This document shows positions 9,999-19,042 of a DNA stretch of 64,000 nt, one piece after another. The stretch lies in the NCBI GenBank assembly GCA_035508495.1, contig DATJMX010000016.1:24948-88947 (forward strand). Reading direction: 5' to 3'. The position numbers and the translations under genes were made by a program. This DNA comes from Candidatus Binataceae bacterium (GTDB taxonomy: Bacteria > Desulfobacterota > Binatia > Binatales > Binataceae). Under the pieces are notes generated by a model that worked only from the letters and a program-made list of their open reading frames with translations, was not told the DNA's origin and did no database searches. Every line of letters begins with the position of its first letter. The first letter of the stretch is position 1.

Positions 9999-11024
9999 TT
10001 ACTGCTGAAAGCCTTTGATGGTCACTACCGCCGTCTCGCCCATGCGAAACGGATAGCGTGCGTCGCGATCTTCGAGCGTGACTCGCACCGGAAAGCGCTG
10101 CGCGAGACGCACCCAGTTGAGCGTCGGCTCGACGCGCGGCAGGCCGGAGACTGTCGCACCGTTGTCCTGGAAGAGCGCCCATCCAACGCCTTCGACGCGC
10201 CCGCGAAAGCGCACATTCGGATAACCGAGCAGAAACACCTCGGCCCGCATCCCGGGCCGGATATTGGCGAGGAAGGTCTCACGAAAGTTCGCCAGCACGT
10301 ACCAGTTGCGATCGTCGACCAGGCTCAGCACTTCCTTGCCCTCGTTGGCATACTGGCCGACCGCGATATTCAGATTGGTCACGTAGCCGTCGTATGGCGC
10401 CTTTACGTAGCAATATTCGACATTCAGGCGCGCCTTGTATGCTGCGGCCTCGGCGGCCTTGCGCCGCGCGTTGATATCGCCATACTTGCCGAGCTCGTTG
10501 GTTGCGCGCGAGACTTCGCTCCTGGCGTTGGCGACGGCGGCGCGCGCGGCGGCGAGCTTTGATTTGGCATTCGACACGTCGTTGGCGGTGACGAAATTCT
10601 CGCTCAAAAGCGGCTCGATTCGCGCAAGGTATTGCTGATCATAGGCGCTGTCGGCTTCGAGTTGCGCCTGCCGGGCCTTGGCGGCCGAGATTGAATCGTC
10701 GAGCGCGCTTATCTGCAAATTAGTCAGATCGACATTGGCGACCTCGGAATCGAGCTCGGCCTGATAGGGGCGCGGATCGACGATGAACAGCAAGTCGCCC
10801 TTCCTGATGCGCTGGTTGTCGCGAACCGGCAACTCGACAATCGGCCCGCTCACGTGCGGTGCGATGCCGACGATATTCGCGCGCACGTATGCGTCGTCAG
10901 TTTGCGGAAAGGCCAGGTAGATGTGCGTGACGTAAATCGCAAGCGCGATCGTCACCGCATAGACCGCGGCGGCGAGAATCTTCCCGGCGATATTGCGAGC
11001 GAGTTGACGATCGTCCAACGCCAT
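9999..11024 (-). CDS. HlyD/AaeA-type membrane fusion protein
   Basis: Adaptor of 341 residues with one N-terminal membrane helix (residues 15-35), then the biotinyl-lipoyl-like half (PHVSGPIVELPVRDNQRIRK), an alpha-helical hairpin rich in Ala and Lys, the second lipoyl half (APYDGYVTNLNIAVGQYANE) and a beta-barrel domain. It is preceded by the YtcA-like gene with a 6-bp gap, which is the aaeX-aaeA order. The matching FUSC pump is probably the 4950-7025 gene. Exported compounds are likely aromatic acids by analogy only. Confidence 0.9.
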   Translation of the reverse strand: MALDDRQLARNIAGKILAAAVYAVTIALAIYVTHIYLAFPQTDDAYVRANIVGIAPHVSGPIVELPVRDNQRIRKGDLLFIVDPRPYQAELDSEVANVDLTNLQISALDDSISAAKARQAQLEADSAYDQQYLARIEPLLSENFVTANDVSNAKSKLAAARAAVANARSEVSRATNELGKYGDINARRKAAEAAAYKARLNVEYCYVKAPYDGYVTNLNIAVGQYANEGKEVLSLVDDRNWYVLANFRETFLANIRPGMRAEVFLLGYPNVRFRGRVEGVGWALFQDNGATVSGLPRVEPTLNWVRLAQRFPVRVTLEDRDARYPFRMGETAVVTIKGFQQ

Positions 11025-11030
11025 CGCGCG

Positions 11031-11318
11031 CTACACCCGGTTGAAGAAAATTACCCACAGGATCATCGCGAACATCGCGATCATGCTGGGATAGAAAATC
11101 GTGAGCGGTCCAAGGTACGGCTCGAGACGTGAAAGCGCGAGCAGCGGCCGCACGATCGCCGTGACGATCGCGCCGACGATCATGCATACGAGCCAGCTCG
11201 GGAAATTCGCGCCCGCGATCGTGATAATCGGATCGCATGCGCAGAGGACCAGAGTCGCGAAAACTGCGAGGAGCAGGACTATCCGAGTGCGCATCAGCAG
11301 CCGTCCACCCACGGGCAT
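11031..11318 (-). CDS. YtcA/AaeX-like small membrane lipoprotein
   Basis: A 95-residue protein (87 if the second ATG at 11294 is used) with a hydrophobic signal ending in the lipobox LVLCAC, followed by DPIITIAGANFPSWLVCMI, the conserved block of the YtcA family. A second hydrophobic helix and a C-terminal membrane segment follow. YtcA proteins sit beside HlyD/FUSC pumps, and this one is immediately upstream of the HlyD gene in the same operon. Role in the pump unknown. Confidence 0.82.
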   Translation of the reverse strand: MPVGGRLLMRTRIVLLLAVFATLVLCACDPIITIAGANFPSWLVCMIVGAIVTAIVRPLLALSRLEPYLGPLTIFYPSMIAMFAMILWVIFFNRV

Positions 11319-11370
11319 CTACTTACACGAAACGCGCGCGGTGTGACACGATGTGCCGCCCGGCACTGAC

Positions 11371-12264
11371 TCATGCCAGCTTCGCCTGGCGGCGAATCAT
11401 CTCGTAAAGTGCCTGCGCCGCGGGCGAGAGATACGCAGTCTTGCGCGCCACCAGCACCAGGGTTCGCGAGATCACCGGATCGGTGAGCGCGATAACCTTG
11501 ATCCGCGGATAGGCGCCTTTCTGAATCGCGAGACTCGGCACAACTGCCGCCGCCACGCCCTGCGCGACGAGTCCGACGGCGGTCGAGCTGCGCTGCACCT
11601 CGTAGTGCGCCTCGAGCGTCACGTGCTGCGCACCGAGAGCGCTGTCGAGCAGGGGACGATTACCGCTCACGTCACCCGCGAAGATCAGCGGCGAGCCGGC
11701 CAGTTGCTTCCAGCGCAGGCTCTTCTTCGCTGCGAGCGGATGGTCGTCGCGGCAAATGAGCACGAAGCGATCCTCGAGCAGTGGGATGCTTGTTAACTCC
11801 GCGTGATGCGGCCCGCCGATGTTGATGCCGAATTCGGCCTCGCGCCGCAGCACCGCCTCGGCCACTCCCGAAGAAGCATGGTCGAGAATCTTGATGCGGT
11901 TGTCGGGGTAGCGCGCCGCGTATTCCTGGATGATGCGCGGCAGGTATTGCACGCCCACCGTCGGCACGCACGCGATCGCGACGTCGCCGCGCTGCGCCTT
12001 GCCGGTGTTGTGAATCTCCGTCAGCGCATTGCCGAGATCGGCGAGCAGGCGCCGCGCCTGGGGCACGAAATCGCGCCCGAGCGTGGTCAGCGCGACGCGC
12101 CGCGTCGTGCGCTCGACCAGTTTTACGCCCAGCAGATTCTCGAGATTCTGCAGGCGGCGCGTGAGCGCGGTCTGCGTGAGGTGCAGAACGTCGGCGGCCT
12201 TCTGAAAGCCGCCATGATCGGCGATCGCAACGAAAGCCTCGAGTCCGAGCGTGTCGATTCTCAT
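11371..12264 (-). CDS. LysR-family transcriptional regulator
   Basis: The N-terminal winged HTH is clear (AFVAIADHGGFQKAADVLHLTQTALTRRLQNLE, residues 9-41), followed by a periplasmic-binding-like effector domain to the C-terminus; total length about 297. The ATG at 12264 fits better than the TTG two codons upstream. It is divergent from the aconitase gene across an AT-rich 86-bp gap, the classic arrangement in which a LysR protein controls its neighbour and itself. The ligand may be a TCA-cycle metabolite, but that is inference. Confidence 0.92.
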   Translation of the reverse strand: MRIDTLGLEAFVAIADHGGFQKAADVLHLTQTALTRRLQNLENLLGVKLVERTTRRVALTTLGRDFVPQARRLLADLGNALTEIHNTGKAQRGDVAIACVPTVGVQYLPRIIQEYAARYPDNRIKILDHASSGVAEAVLRREAEFGINIGGPHHAELTSIPLLEDRFVLICRDDHPLAAKKSLRWKQLAGSPLIFAGDVSGNRPLLDSALGAQHVTLEAHYEVQRSSTAVGLVAQGVAAAVVPSLAIQKGAYPRIKVIALTDPVISRTLVLVARKTAYLSPAAQALYEMIRRQAKLA

Positions 12265-12350
12265 GAACAATATGCATTAATATTAGAGATAAATTCATTT
12301 TACTTGCAATGCAGTTCCTCCGCAGAATTTTCTTATCGGAGGAAGTACTC
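12265..12350. promoter_or_regulatory. Divergent control region of the LysR and aconitase genes
   Basis: An 86-bp gap, clearly AT-richer than the flanks. It contains the symmetric ATGCAT and TAATATTA blocks (about 12272-12286), compatible with a LysR T-N11-A site overlapping both promoters. The aconitase ribosome binding site GGAGGAAG is at its right end. Confidence 0.45.
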
Positions 12351-14633
12351 ATGCCAGCGATCGAATCGACACCTGAAATGGCCGCGCGCGTTTATGAAAC
12401 TATCGCAAAGAATCTCGCAGTCGTGCGCCGCCGGCTCGCACGGCCGCTGACGCTGGCCGAGAAAATCCTGCTTGGACATCTCGACGAGCCCGAGCATCAG
12501 GAATTGAAGCCTGGCGCGAGCTATCTGATGCTGCGGCCGGACCGCGTTGTGTTCCAGGATGTGCTCGGTCAGACCGGGCTGCTCCAGTTCATGCAGACGC
12601 GGCGCGAAACGGTCGCGGTGCCGACGACGATTCACTGCGATCACTTGATCCAGGCGCGCACCGGCGGCGTCTCGGACCTGCGCGACTCGCTGGCCGAGAA
12701 TCGCGAGATCTACGATTTTCTGCGCTCGGCAGCGGCGAAGTTCGGCGCGGGATTCTGGGGGCCGGGCGCCGGTATCATCCACCAGGTGGTGCTCGAGAAC
12801 TATGCGTTTCCGGGCGAGCTAATCCTTGGCACCGATTCACACACGCCCAATTCCGGCGGTCTCGGCGCGTGCGCGGTCGGCGTCGGCGGCGCCGATGCGG
12901 TCGAAGTCATCGCCGGCCTGCCGTGGGAAGTGCTCTATCCCCAGCGCATCGCGATCTACCTGACGGGCGTGATGAGCGGATGGACCGCAGCCAAGGACGT
13001 CATTTTGTACGTTGCAGGCCAACTGACAGTGAGCGGCGGGACCAACGCGATTGTCGAATATATCGGCCCTGGAGCGCGCACGTTAAGCGCCACGGGCAAG
13101 GCCACGATCACCAACATGGGCGCGGAGATTGGCGCGACAACGTCGATCTTCCCGGCCGACGAGCGGATGTGCACCTATCTCGCCGCGACGCGGCGCGCCG
13201 GCCTCGTGCCTTTGATCAGGCGGTATCAGACGCTGCTCGAGCCCGACGCCGAGGCCGAGGCGCATCCGGAGCGCTACTACGATCGCGTGCTCGAGCTTGA
13301 TCTCTCGAAACTGGAGCCGCACGTCGTCGGACCTCATTCGCCCGATCGCGCGCGTCCAATCTCAAAGCTAGCCGAAGAAGTCCGCGATCCAGCGAACTCG
13401 TTCTGCGACCGGGTCTCGACGGCGCTTATCGGGAGTTGCACGAATTCTTCGTACGAAGATATGAGCCGCGCCGCCGATATCGGCGCGCAGGCGCGCGCGC
13501 ATGGAATCAAAGCCGCGTCCGCCTTCATGGTCACGCCGGGCTCGGAGCAGATTCGCGCGACGATCGCGCGCGACGGCCAGCTCAAGACCTTCGAAGACGT
13601 CGGCGGCGCAGTGCTCGCCAACGCCTGCGGCCCCTGTATCGGCCAGTGGCGGCGCGATTCCGCCCCCGATCCGAATACGATCGTCACCTCGTACAATCGT
13701 AATTTCCCCGGGCGCAACGATGGCAAATCATCGACGATGAATTTCATCGCCAGTCCCGAGATCGCCACGGCGTTCGCGATCGCGGGTCGGCTGTCCTTCA
13801 ATCCGCTCACTGATTTGCTCACGGCTCCGGATGGCACGACGTTTCGGCTCCAGCCGCCCGCGTCTGCGCCTGAAGTGCCCGCCGCTGGATTCGAGCGTGG
13901 ACAAGCAGACTACGTTGCGCCGCCGATGGACGGCTCGGCGACAAAATTGATCGTCGATCCGCACAGCGAGCGATTGCAGTTGATGGAACCATGGCCCGCG
14001 TGGGACGGCCGCGATTTCGTCGATATGCCGGTGCTGCTGAAAGCCGTCGGCAAGACCACCACCGATCATATTTCTCCGGCCGGACCATGGCTCAGGTATC
14101 GCGGCCATCTCGACAAGTTCAGTGACAATATGTTCATGGGTGCAATCAATGCGTTCACCGGCGAGGCAGGCAAGACCGCGAACGTCGTGAGCGGCGATCG
14201 GAGCCAGCAGATCGCGAAGGTCGCGCGCGATTATCGGGCGCGCGGACTCAGGTGGGTCGTGCTCGGCGATCGCAACTATGGCGAGGGGAGCAGCCGCGAG
14301 CATGCCGCGCTTTCGCCGCGGCTTCTCGGCGGCGCCGCGATAATCGCGCGCAGCTTCGCGCGGATTCATGAATCCAATCTAAAGAAGCAGGGCCTCCTCG
14401 CGCTGACGTTTCGCGATCCAGCCGACTACGAGCGGATTCGCGAAGATGATCGGATAAGCCTCCTCGGACTCGCCGCCCTGGCGCCGGGCCAGCCAGTCCG
14501 ATGCCGCGTCGCACATGCCCACGGCACGTCGGAAACGTTGATCCTCGATCATTCTTACAGCGCGCGGCAGCTCGAATGGTTTCGCGCAGGCTCGGCGCTC
14601 AACGTGTTTCATGCCTCTTCGGCGAAGCGCTAG
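12351..14633 (+). CDS. acn: Aconitate hydratase (mitochondrial-type)
   Basis: Citrate/isocitrate isomerase of the TCA cycle, a cytosolic [4Fe-4S] enzyme of 760 residues. The three cluster cysteines are visible: GSCTNSSYED at about residue 363 and ACGPCIGQW at about 426 and 429. The swivel domain at the C-terminus includes GDRNYGEGSSREHAA. Length and the N-terminal phrase PLTLAEKILLGHLDEPE match the mitochondrial-like aconitases of many delta-proteobacteria rather than the ~890-residue AcnA. The start is the ATG behind GGAGGAAG; an in-frame ATG at 12309 lacks a ribosome binding site. The divergent LysR gene is its likely regulator. Confidence 0.95.
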   Translation: MPAIESTPEMAARVYETIAKNLAVVRRRLARPLTLAEKILLGHLDEPEHQELKPGASYLMLRPDRVVFQDVLGQTGLLQFMQTRRETVAVPTTIHCDHLIQARTGGVSDLRDSLAENREIYDFLRSAAAKFGAGFWGPGAGIIHQVVLENYAFPGELILGTDSHTPNSGGLGACAVGVGGADAVEVIAGLPWEVLYPQRIAIYLTGVMSGWTAAKDVILYVAGQLTVSGGTNAIVEYIGPGARTLSATGKATITNMGAEIGATTSIFPADERMCTYLAATRRAGLVPLIRRYQTLLEPDAEAEAHPERYYDRVLELDLSKLEPHVVGPHSPDRARPISKLAEEVRDPANSFCDRVSTALIGSCTNSSYEDMSRAADIGAQARAHGIKAASAFMVTPGSEQIRATIARDGQLKTFEDVGGAVLANACGPCIGQWRRDSAPDPNTIVTSYNRNFPGRNDGKSSTMNFIASPEIATAFAIAGRLSFNPLTDLLTAPDGTTFRLQPPASAPEVPAAGFERGQADYVAPPMDGSATKLIVDPHSERLQLMEPWPAWDGRDFVDMPVLLKAVGKTTTDHISPAGPWLRYRGHLDKFSDNMFMGAINAFTGEAGKTANVVSGDRSQQIAKVARDYRARGLRWVVLGDRNYGEGSSREHAALSPRLLGGAAIIARSFARIHESNLKKQGLLALTFRDPADYERIREDDRISLLGLAALAPGQPVRCRVAHAHGTSETLILDHSYSARQLEWFRAGSALNVFHASSAKR

Positions 14634-14705
14634 AAGCGCTCGTTGCACCGCGAGCGAGGTTCGTGCGATAGCGTCGTCATCGGCTGATATCGCTGGAGGA
14701 GCATC

Positions 14706-15467
14706 ATGGCCTATCTGGATCGTGACGGCGTGCGCATCTACTACGAGGAGCGCGGCAGCGGGCCCGCGGTTCTGCTGAGCCATGGCTACAGCGCGAGCGC
14801 GCGGATGTGGGAAGGGCAGTTGAGCGCACTCTCCGATCGCTTTCATATCATCGCGTGGGACATGCGCGGTCACGATCGCTCGGATTCGCCGGCCGATCCC
14901 GCGGCCTACTCGCACGAGGCGACCGTCGCGGACATGGCCGCGATTCTCAATGCATGCGGTGCGCAGCACGCCGTGATCGGCGGCCTCTCGCTGGGCGGCT
15001 TCATGTCGCTGGCCTTTCACCTCGCGCATCCGGAGCGCAGCGCCGCGCTGATGCTCTTCGACACGGGACCCGGCTACAAAAAGGACGGGCCGCGCAACGA
15101 ATGGAATGCGATGGCCGGCACGCTGGCGCGCACGCTCGAGACCAAGGGCCTCGAAGGCGCGATGGGCGGCTCCGAAGCGCGCCTCGCGCATCATCGAAGC
15201 GCGCAAGGGCTCGCGCATGCCGCGCGCGGGATGCTGGCGCAGAAGGACGGCCGCGTCATCGAAGGACTGCCGGAGATCAAAGTGCCGACGCTGGTGCTGG
15301 TCGGCGCGAATGACAAGCAGTTTCTGCCTTCGGCCGATTACATGGCGGCGAAAATTCCTGGCGCGGAAAAAGTCGTGCTGGCCGATGCCGGCCACGCCGC
15401 CAATATCGATCAGCCCGAGGCGTTCAACGCCGCGGTGCGCGCGTTTCTTGACCGCGTCACGAGCTGA
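14706..15467 (+). CDS. Alpha/beta-fold hydrolase
   Basis: Cytosolic hydrolase of 253 residues. The nucleophile elbow is GLSLGG with Ser 95, the oxyanion-side HGYSAS motif is near residue 26, and the catalytic His is in DAGHAANIDQPEAF (His 230). The fold resembles 3-oxoadipate enol-lactonases and small esterases, but nothing fixes the substrate. A CTGGAGGAGC Shine-Dalgarno precedes the ATG. It ends 15 bp from the convergent glgX. Confidence 0.88.
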   Translation: MAYLDRDGVRIYYEERGSGPAVLLSHGYSASARMWEGQLSALSDRFHIIAWDMRGHDRSDSPADPAAYSHEATVADMAAILNACGAQHAVIGGLSLGGFMSLAFHLAHPERSAALMLFDTGPGYKKDGPRNEWNAMAGTLARTLETKGLEGAMGGSEARLAHHRSAQGLAHAARGMLAQKDGRVIEGLPEIKVPTLVLVGANDKQFLPSADYMAAKIPGAEKVVLADAGHAANIDQPEAFNAAVRAFLDRVTS

Positions 15468-15482
15468 ACCGCGCTCGCGAAA

Positions 15483-17627
15483 TCACGCCGTGCGCCGCAG
15501 GATAACCATCGAACGTCCCGCGACGTGGACCTTGCCGCCTGGCGTGAATGAATCCGTTTCCTGCGGCATCGGCTCGGTGGTGTCGAGGATCTTGACCCAG
15601 CGCCGGGCCCAGATGCGTGCCGGCATCACGAAGTCGAGCGCATCCGCGCCGGCGTTGAAAATCACGTAGTACGAATCGTCGGCGCCCACCCGATCGCCCT
15701 TCACTTCGTCGAGCGCGTCGCCGTTGAGAAAGACCGCGAGCGATTTCGCATAGCCCGCGCTCCAATCGCCGACGGTCATCTCGTTGCCGTCGAGCCGGAA
15801 CCATCCGATGTCCTTGAGCTTGCTGCCAGCGCGCACAAGGCCGGTAAACCACTTGCGCCGGCGAAAGACGCGATGCTCGTTGCGCAGCCGAATCATCGCG
15901 CGCACGAAATCCAGGAACTCGGTATCGGCCGCCGACCAGTCGAGCCACGCGATCTCGTTGTCCTGGCAGTACGCGTTGTTGTTGCCGCGCTGCGAGCGTC
16001 CGAGCTCGTCGCCGGCGAGCATCATCGGCACGCCCTGCGAGATGATCAGAGTCGCGATGAAGTTGCGGCGCTGGCGGCGGCGCAGCGCCTTGATCACCGG
16101 GTCAGCGGTGGGACCTTCGGCGCCGCCATTCCATGAGCGATTGGTGTTGTCGCCGTCCTGGTTGTTCTCGCCATTGGCTTCGTTGTGTTTCTCGTTGTAG
16201 GAGACGAGGTCGGCGAGCGTGAAGCCGTCGTGCGCGGTGATGAAGTTTACGCTCGCCTGCGGCGCGCGGCCGTTCCATTGAAAGAGATCGGAGCTGCCGG
16301 TGAAGCGCGAGGCGAACTCCGCCATCGTATCGTCGGCGCCGCGCCAGAAGTCGCGCGCCTTGTCGCGAAACTTGCCGTTCCATTCCTTCCAGTTGGCGGG
16401 AAAGCCGCCGACCTGGTAACCGCCGTCGCCAATATCCCATGGCTCCGCGATGAGCTTGGTCTTGGACAGCGCCGGGTCCTGCATCAGCGCCGAGAAGAAC
16501 GGCGACTGCCCGTCGAAACCGATCCGCGTGCGCGCGAGCGTCGTGGCGAGATCGAAGCGGAATCCATCGACGTGCATCTCGACGACCCAATAGCGCAGGC
16601 TGTCGAGCACGAACTGCAGCACCCGCGGATGCATCATGTTGAGCGAGTTGCCGCAGCCGGTGGTGTCGAGGTTGGCGCGCTTGTTGTTAGGATCGAGCCG
16701 GTAATAAGCGGCGTTGTCGATTCCGCGAAATGAAAAGGTCGGCCCCGCCGGTCCGCCTTCGGCGGTGTGATTGTAAACCACGTCGAGCAGGACCTCGATT
16801 CCCGCGCGATGGAACGCCTTGACCATCTCGCGAAACTCGTTGACCGCGCCGCCGAGCTCCTTCGATGCAGCGAAGCGGATGTCGGGAGCGAAGAATCCGA
16901 TCGTGTTGTAGCCCCAGTAATTGACGAGATTGTGGTCGATCAGACGGCGCTCCGGCGACGATTGATATACCGGCAGAAGCTCAATCGCCGTGATGCCGAG
17001 CTCCTTGAGATGGGCGATGACCGGCGCGGACGCGAGGCCCGCGTAAGTGCCGCGCAGATTCTCGGGCACGTCGGGATGCCGTGCCGTCATGCCCTTGACG
17101 TGCGCCTCATAGATGATCGTGTCAGTCCACGGAGTCCTGAGCTGAGAGTCGCCGTCCCAATCGAAGCTCGGATCGACCACAACGCTGCGGGCGGCGACGG
17201 CTGCGCTGTTGCGATTATCCTTGCGCAAGTCGAGATCGGCGTGGCCAAAGCGATAGGCGAAGATCGTATCAAACGGCAGCGGCAGGCGATCGAACGCGCG
17301 GGCATACGGATCGAGCAGGAGCTTCATCGGATTGAAACGAAGGCCGGCATTGGGATCGTAGGCGCCATCAACCCGGTAGCCGTAGCGCTGCCCCGGCTTC
17401 AGCCCGGAGATATAGCCGTGCCATATGCCCTCGGTGCGCTCGATTAGCGGCACGCGCGCGACTTCGGTGGTGCCGCCCTCGCCGTCGAAGAGGCATAGCG
17501 TCACGCCGGCGGCGCTCTCGGTAAACAGGGCGAAATTGACGCCCGAGCCGTCGAAGGTTGCGCCGAGAGGATGCGGCGATCCGGTGGAAGCATTTAGCGT
17601 TGGAGTGGCTTTGGCACGTCGGCTCAT
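15483..17627 (-). CDS. glgX: Glycogen debranching enzyme GlgX (isoamylase type)
   Basis: Hydrolyses alpha-1,6 branches of limit-dextrin during glycogen breakdown in the cytosol. The 714-residue protein has an N-terminal CBM48 (HPLGATFDGSGVNFALFTES), then the GH13 barrel with VVYNHTAEG, the nucleophile Asp in DGFRFDLA (about residue 356), the acid Glu in LIAEPWDIG (about 393), and TAHDGFTLADLVSYNEKHN, the GlgX signature with the transition-state Asp. A small C-terminal beta domain ends the protein. No other glycogen genes are adjacent. Confidence 0.96.
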   Translation of the reverse strand: MSRRAKATPTLNASTGSPHPLGATFDGSGVNFALFTESAAGVTLCLFDGEGGTTEVARVPLIERTEGIWHGYISGLKPGQRYGYRVDGAYDPNAGLRFNPMKLLLDPYARAFDRLPLPFDTIFAYRFGHADLDLRKDNRNSAAVAARSVVVDPSFDWDGDSQLRTPWTDTIIYEAHVKGMTARHPDVPENLRGTYAGLASAPVIAHLKELGITAIELLPVYQSSPERRLIDHNLVNYWGYNTIGFFAPDIRFAASKELGGAVNEFREMVKAFHRAGIEVLLDVVYNHTAEGGPAGPTFSFRGIDNAAYYRLDPNNKRANLDTTGCGNSLNMMHPRVLQFVLDSLRYWVVEMHVDGFRFDLATTLARTRIGFDGQSPFFSALMQDPALSKTKLIAEPWDIGDGGYQVGGFPANWKEWNGKFRDKARDFWRGADDTMAEFASRFTGSSDLFQWNGRAPQASVNFITAHDGFTLADLVSYNEKHNEANGENNQDGDNTNRSWNGGAEGPTADPVIKALRRRQRRNFIATLIISQGVPMMLAGDELGRSQRGNNNAYCQDNEIAWLDWSAADTEFLDFVRAMIRLRNEHRVFRRRKWFTGLVRAGSKLKDIGWFRLDGNEMTVGDWSAGYAKSLAVFLNGDALDEVKGDRVGADDSYYVIFNAGADALDFVMPARIWARRWVKILDTTEPMPQETDSFTPGGKVHVAGRSMVILRRTA

Positions 17628-18169
17628 GATGATGAATCGCCTGAATCAGTCGATGTTAATTCGATAATACAGAAGTGCGGGAGCGACCGTCAGGCAGTAA
17701 TGACAATCGCGTCGCCTTGCCGCAACCCGGTCGAAATGGCCTTTCCCGACGCCGTTGAATGCAAAAACGGGGGCGGGACGCTTTGACGAGGAGGAGAGTT
17801 ACGAGCCAGCAACGCAAGCAGCCTTGACAAATAGTAAGCAAAAACAAACAATTCGCACGTTGGCGCTCACGCTGGGAAGAAAAATGCAATTTCAGGCTCA
17901 AAATGTTTTCGAATTTCGTACCCTTTCTCGGAGATTAGATCGCGGCCTGCTACTGGGGTCGCAACCTATCGATCATTCAAAGCGCAAGCCAGAATTTTCA
18001 ATTCATCCGACGATCTTGGACTTTTCGCCTTTTAGCATGACGATTTGATGGAATTATCGCTTGGAACTCGCTTAATTTAGCGGTAGATAATTTAAAGTAG
18101 CGCAGAGCGTAGCCACCCGATGGCTACGTGCGGTTCCTTCGGGACCAGCGAAAGGCGCTTGGTGATGTT
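17628..18169. other. Long AT-richer intergenic region before the zincin gene
   Basis: No convincing gene; a 97-codon open frame (17755-18048, +) has no ribosome binding site or protein-like composition. Upstream of the next gene lie a possible sigma70-type promoter (TTGGAA at 18061-18066, 17 bp, TAGATA at 18084-18089), a perfect 8-bp hairpin CGTAGCCA/TGGCTACG at 18108-18128 and a second hairpin GGTTCC/GGGACC right after it. The transcript therefore probably has a structured leader. Confidence 0.5.
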
Positions 18170-19030
18170 ATGAGTGCCGCCCTCGCCCAATCGCCACGAA
18201 TCGGCAGGCGACTTTCCGGTCGCGCCCCGGATGCTATGGTCGCGCGCGAGGTCGATGCGCTCGTCTCGCGCCTGCTCACCGAAACCCGCATCCCGTTCCA
18301 GTCGCTGGGGCAGCGAGTGCTGAGTCATTTCGCTGACCTCAAGAAGATCCTGAGCGCCAACTATCTCGCGGCAGCTGGGCTCCCCGCGCGGCCGCTATTG
18401 CGCGAGCTTTCGCTCATCGCGAATAACGAACTCCGTCCCTACGTCACGGATTGGAAAAGCCTCGACGACAGTCCTGAGATGCTCTCGCACATGTCGCGCA
18501 TCTTCGGTCCACGCGAAATCGAGCTCCGCACCGAGCCCTATCGTCGCGGAGCGGGTTTGGCGCTGCGGGGCTTTTTTTGCCGCGCCAATCTCAAAAGCGG
18601 CGATAAATTCGTGATCTTTCTCAACACCGCGCACCATCCTGGCGCAGTCGCGGCGACCCTGGGTCATGAGCTCGGCCACTTCATCCATGGATCGCTGGTC
18701 GGCGAGACGCAGACCACGGTCGCGCTGATGGAAGGAAACCTGTCTGCCCATATCGATGCGCCCGACGAGCTATTCGCCGACAGCCTCGTCGCGCTGGCTG
18801 CCTATCCTGCCGAACTGATGCGCACGATCGGTCTGGTCGGCAACACGCGCCCGGGGACGGGCGATGACATTTTTGAGCGTATCAAGCTCGCCTACGATCT
18901 GATTGGCCGCCGCTTCAAGCTCGATTTGAAGCACGACAAGATCTCACCGGTCTGGCGGGTGCGCTACCTCGCGTCGATGACGCACTTTTTCAAGCTGCGC
19001 TCGGCGCTCTACCAACTCTACGAACTCTAG
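18170..19030 (+). CDS. ImmA/IrrE-like zinc metallopeptidase-fold protein
   Basis: A 286-residue soluble protein. The zincin motif HELGH is at 166-170, followed about 30 residues later by DELFADSLVALAAYP, which matches the third-ligand helix of ImmA/IrrE-type peptidases (E200 or D204). There is no signal peptide and no attached HTH, unlike many ImmA fusions. The GTG at 18128 is in frame but falls in a hairpin; the ATG at 18170 behind GGTGAT is preferred. The adjacent genes give no phage or toxin context, so substrate and role are unknown. Confidence 0.7.
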   Translation: MSAALAQSPRIGRRLSGRAPDAMVAREVDALVSRLLTETRIPFQSLGQRVLSHFADLKKILSANYLAAAGLPARPLLRELSLIANNELRPYVTDWKSLDDSPEMLSHMSRIFGPREIELRTEPYRRGAGLALRGFFCRANLKSGDKFVIFLNTAHHPGAVAATLGHELGHFIHGSLVGETQTTVALMEGNLSAHIDAPDELFADSLVALAAYPAELMRTIGLVGNTRPGTGDDIFERIKLAYDLIGRRFKLDLKHDKISPVWRVRYLASMTHFFKLRSALYQLYEL

Positions 19031-19042
19031 GCGCGCGGCGTC

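Noticed and set aside
17755..18048. 97-codon open frame in the AT-rich gap after glgX
   Set aside because: No ribosome binding site, no recognisable motif, composition unlike the neighbouring proteins.
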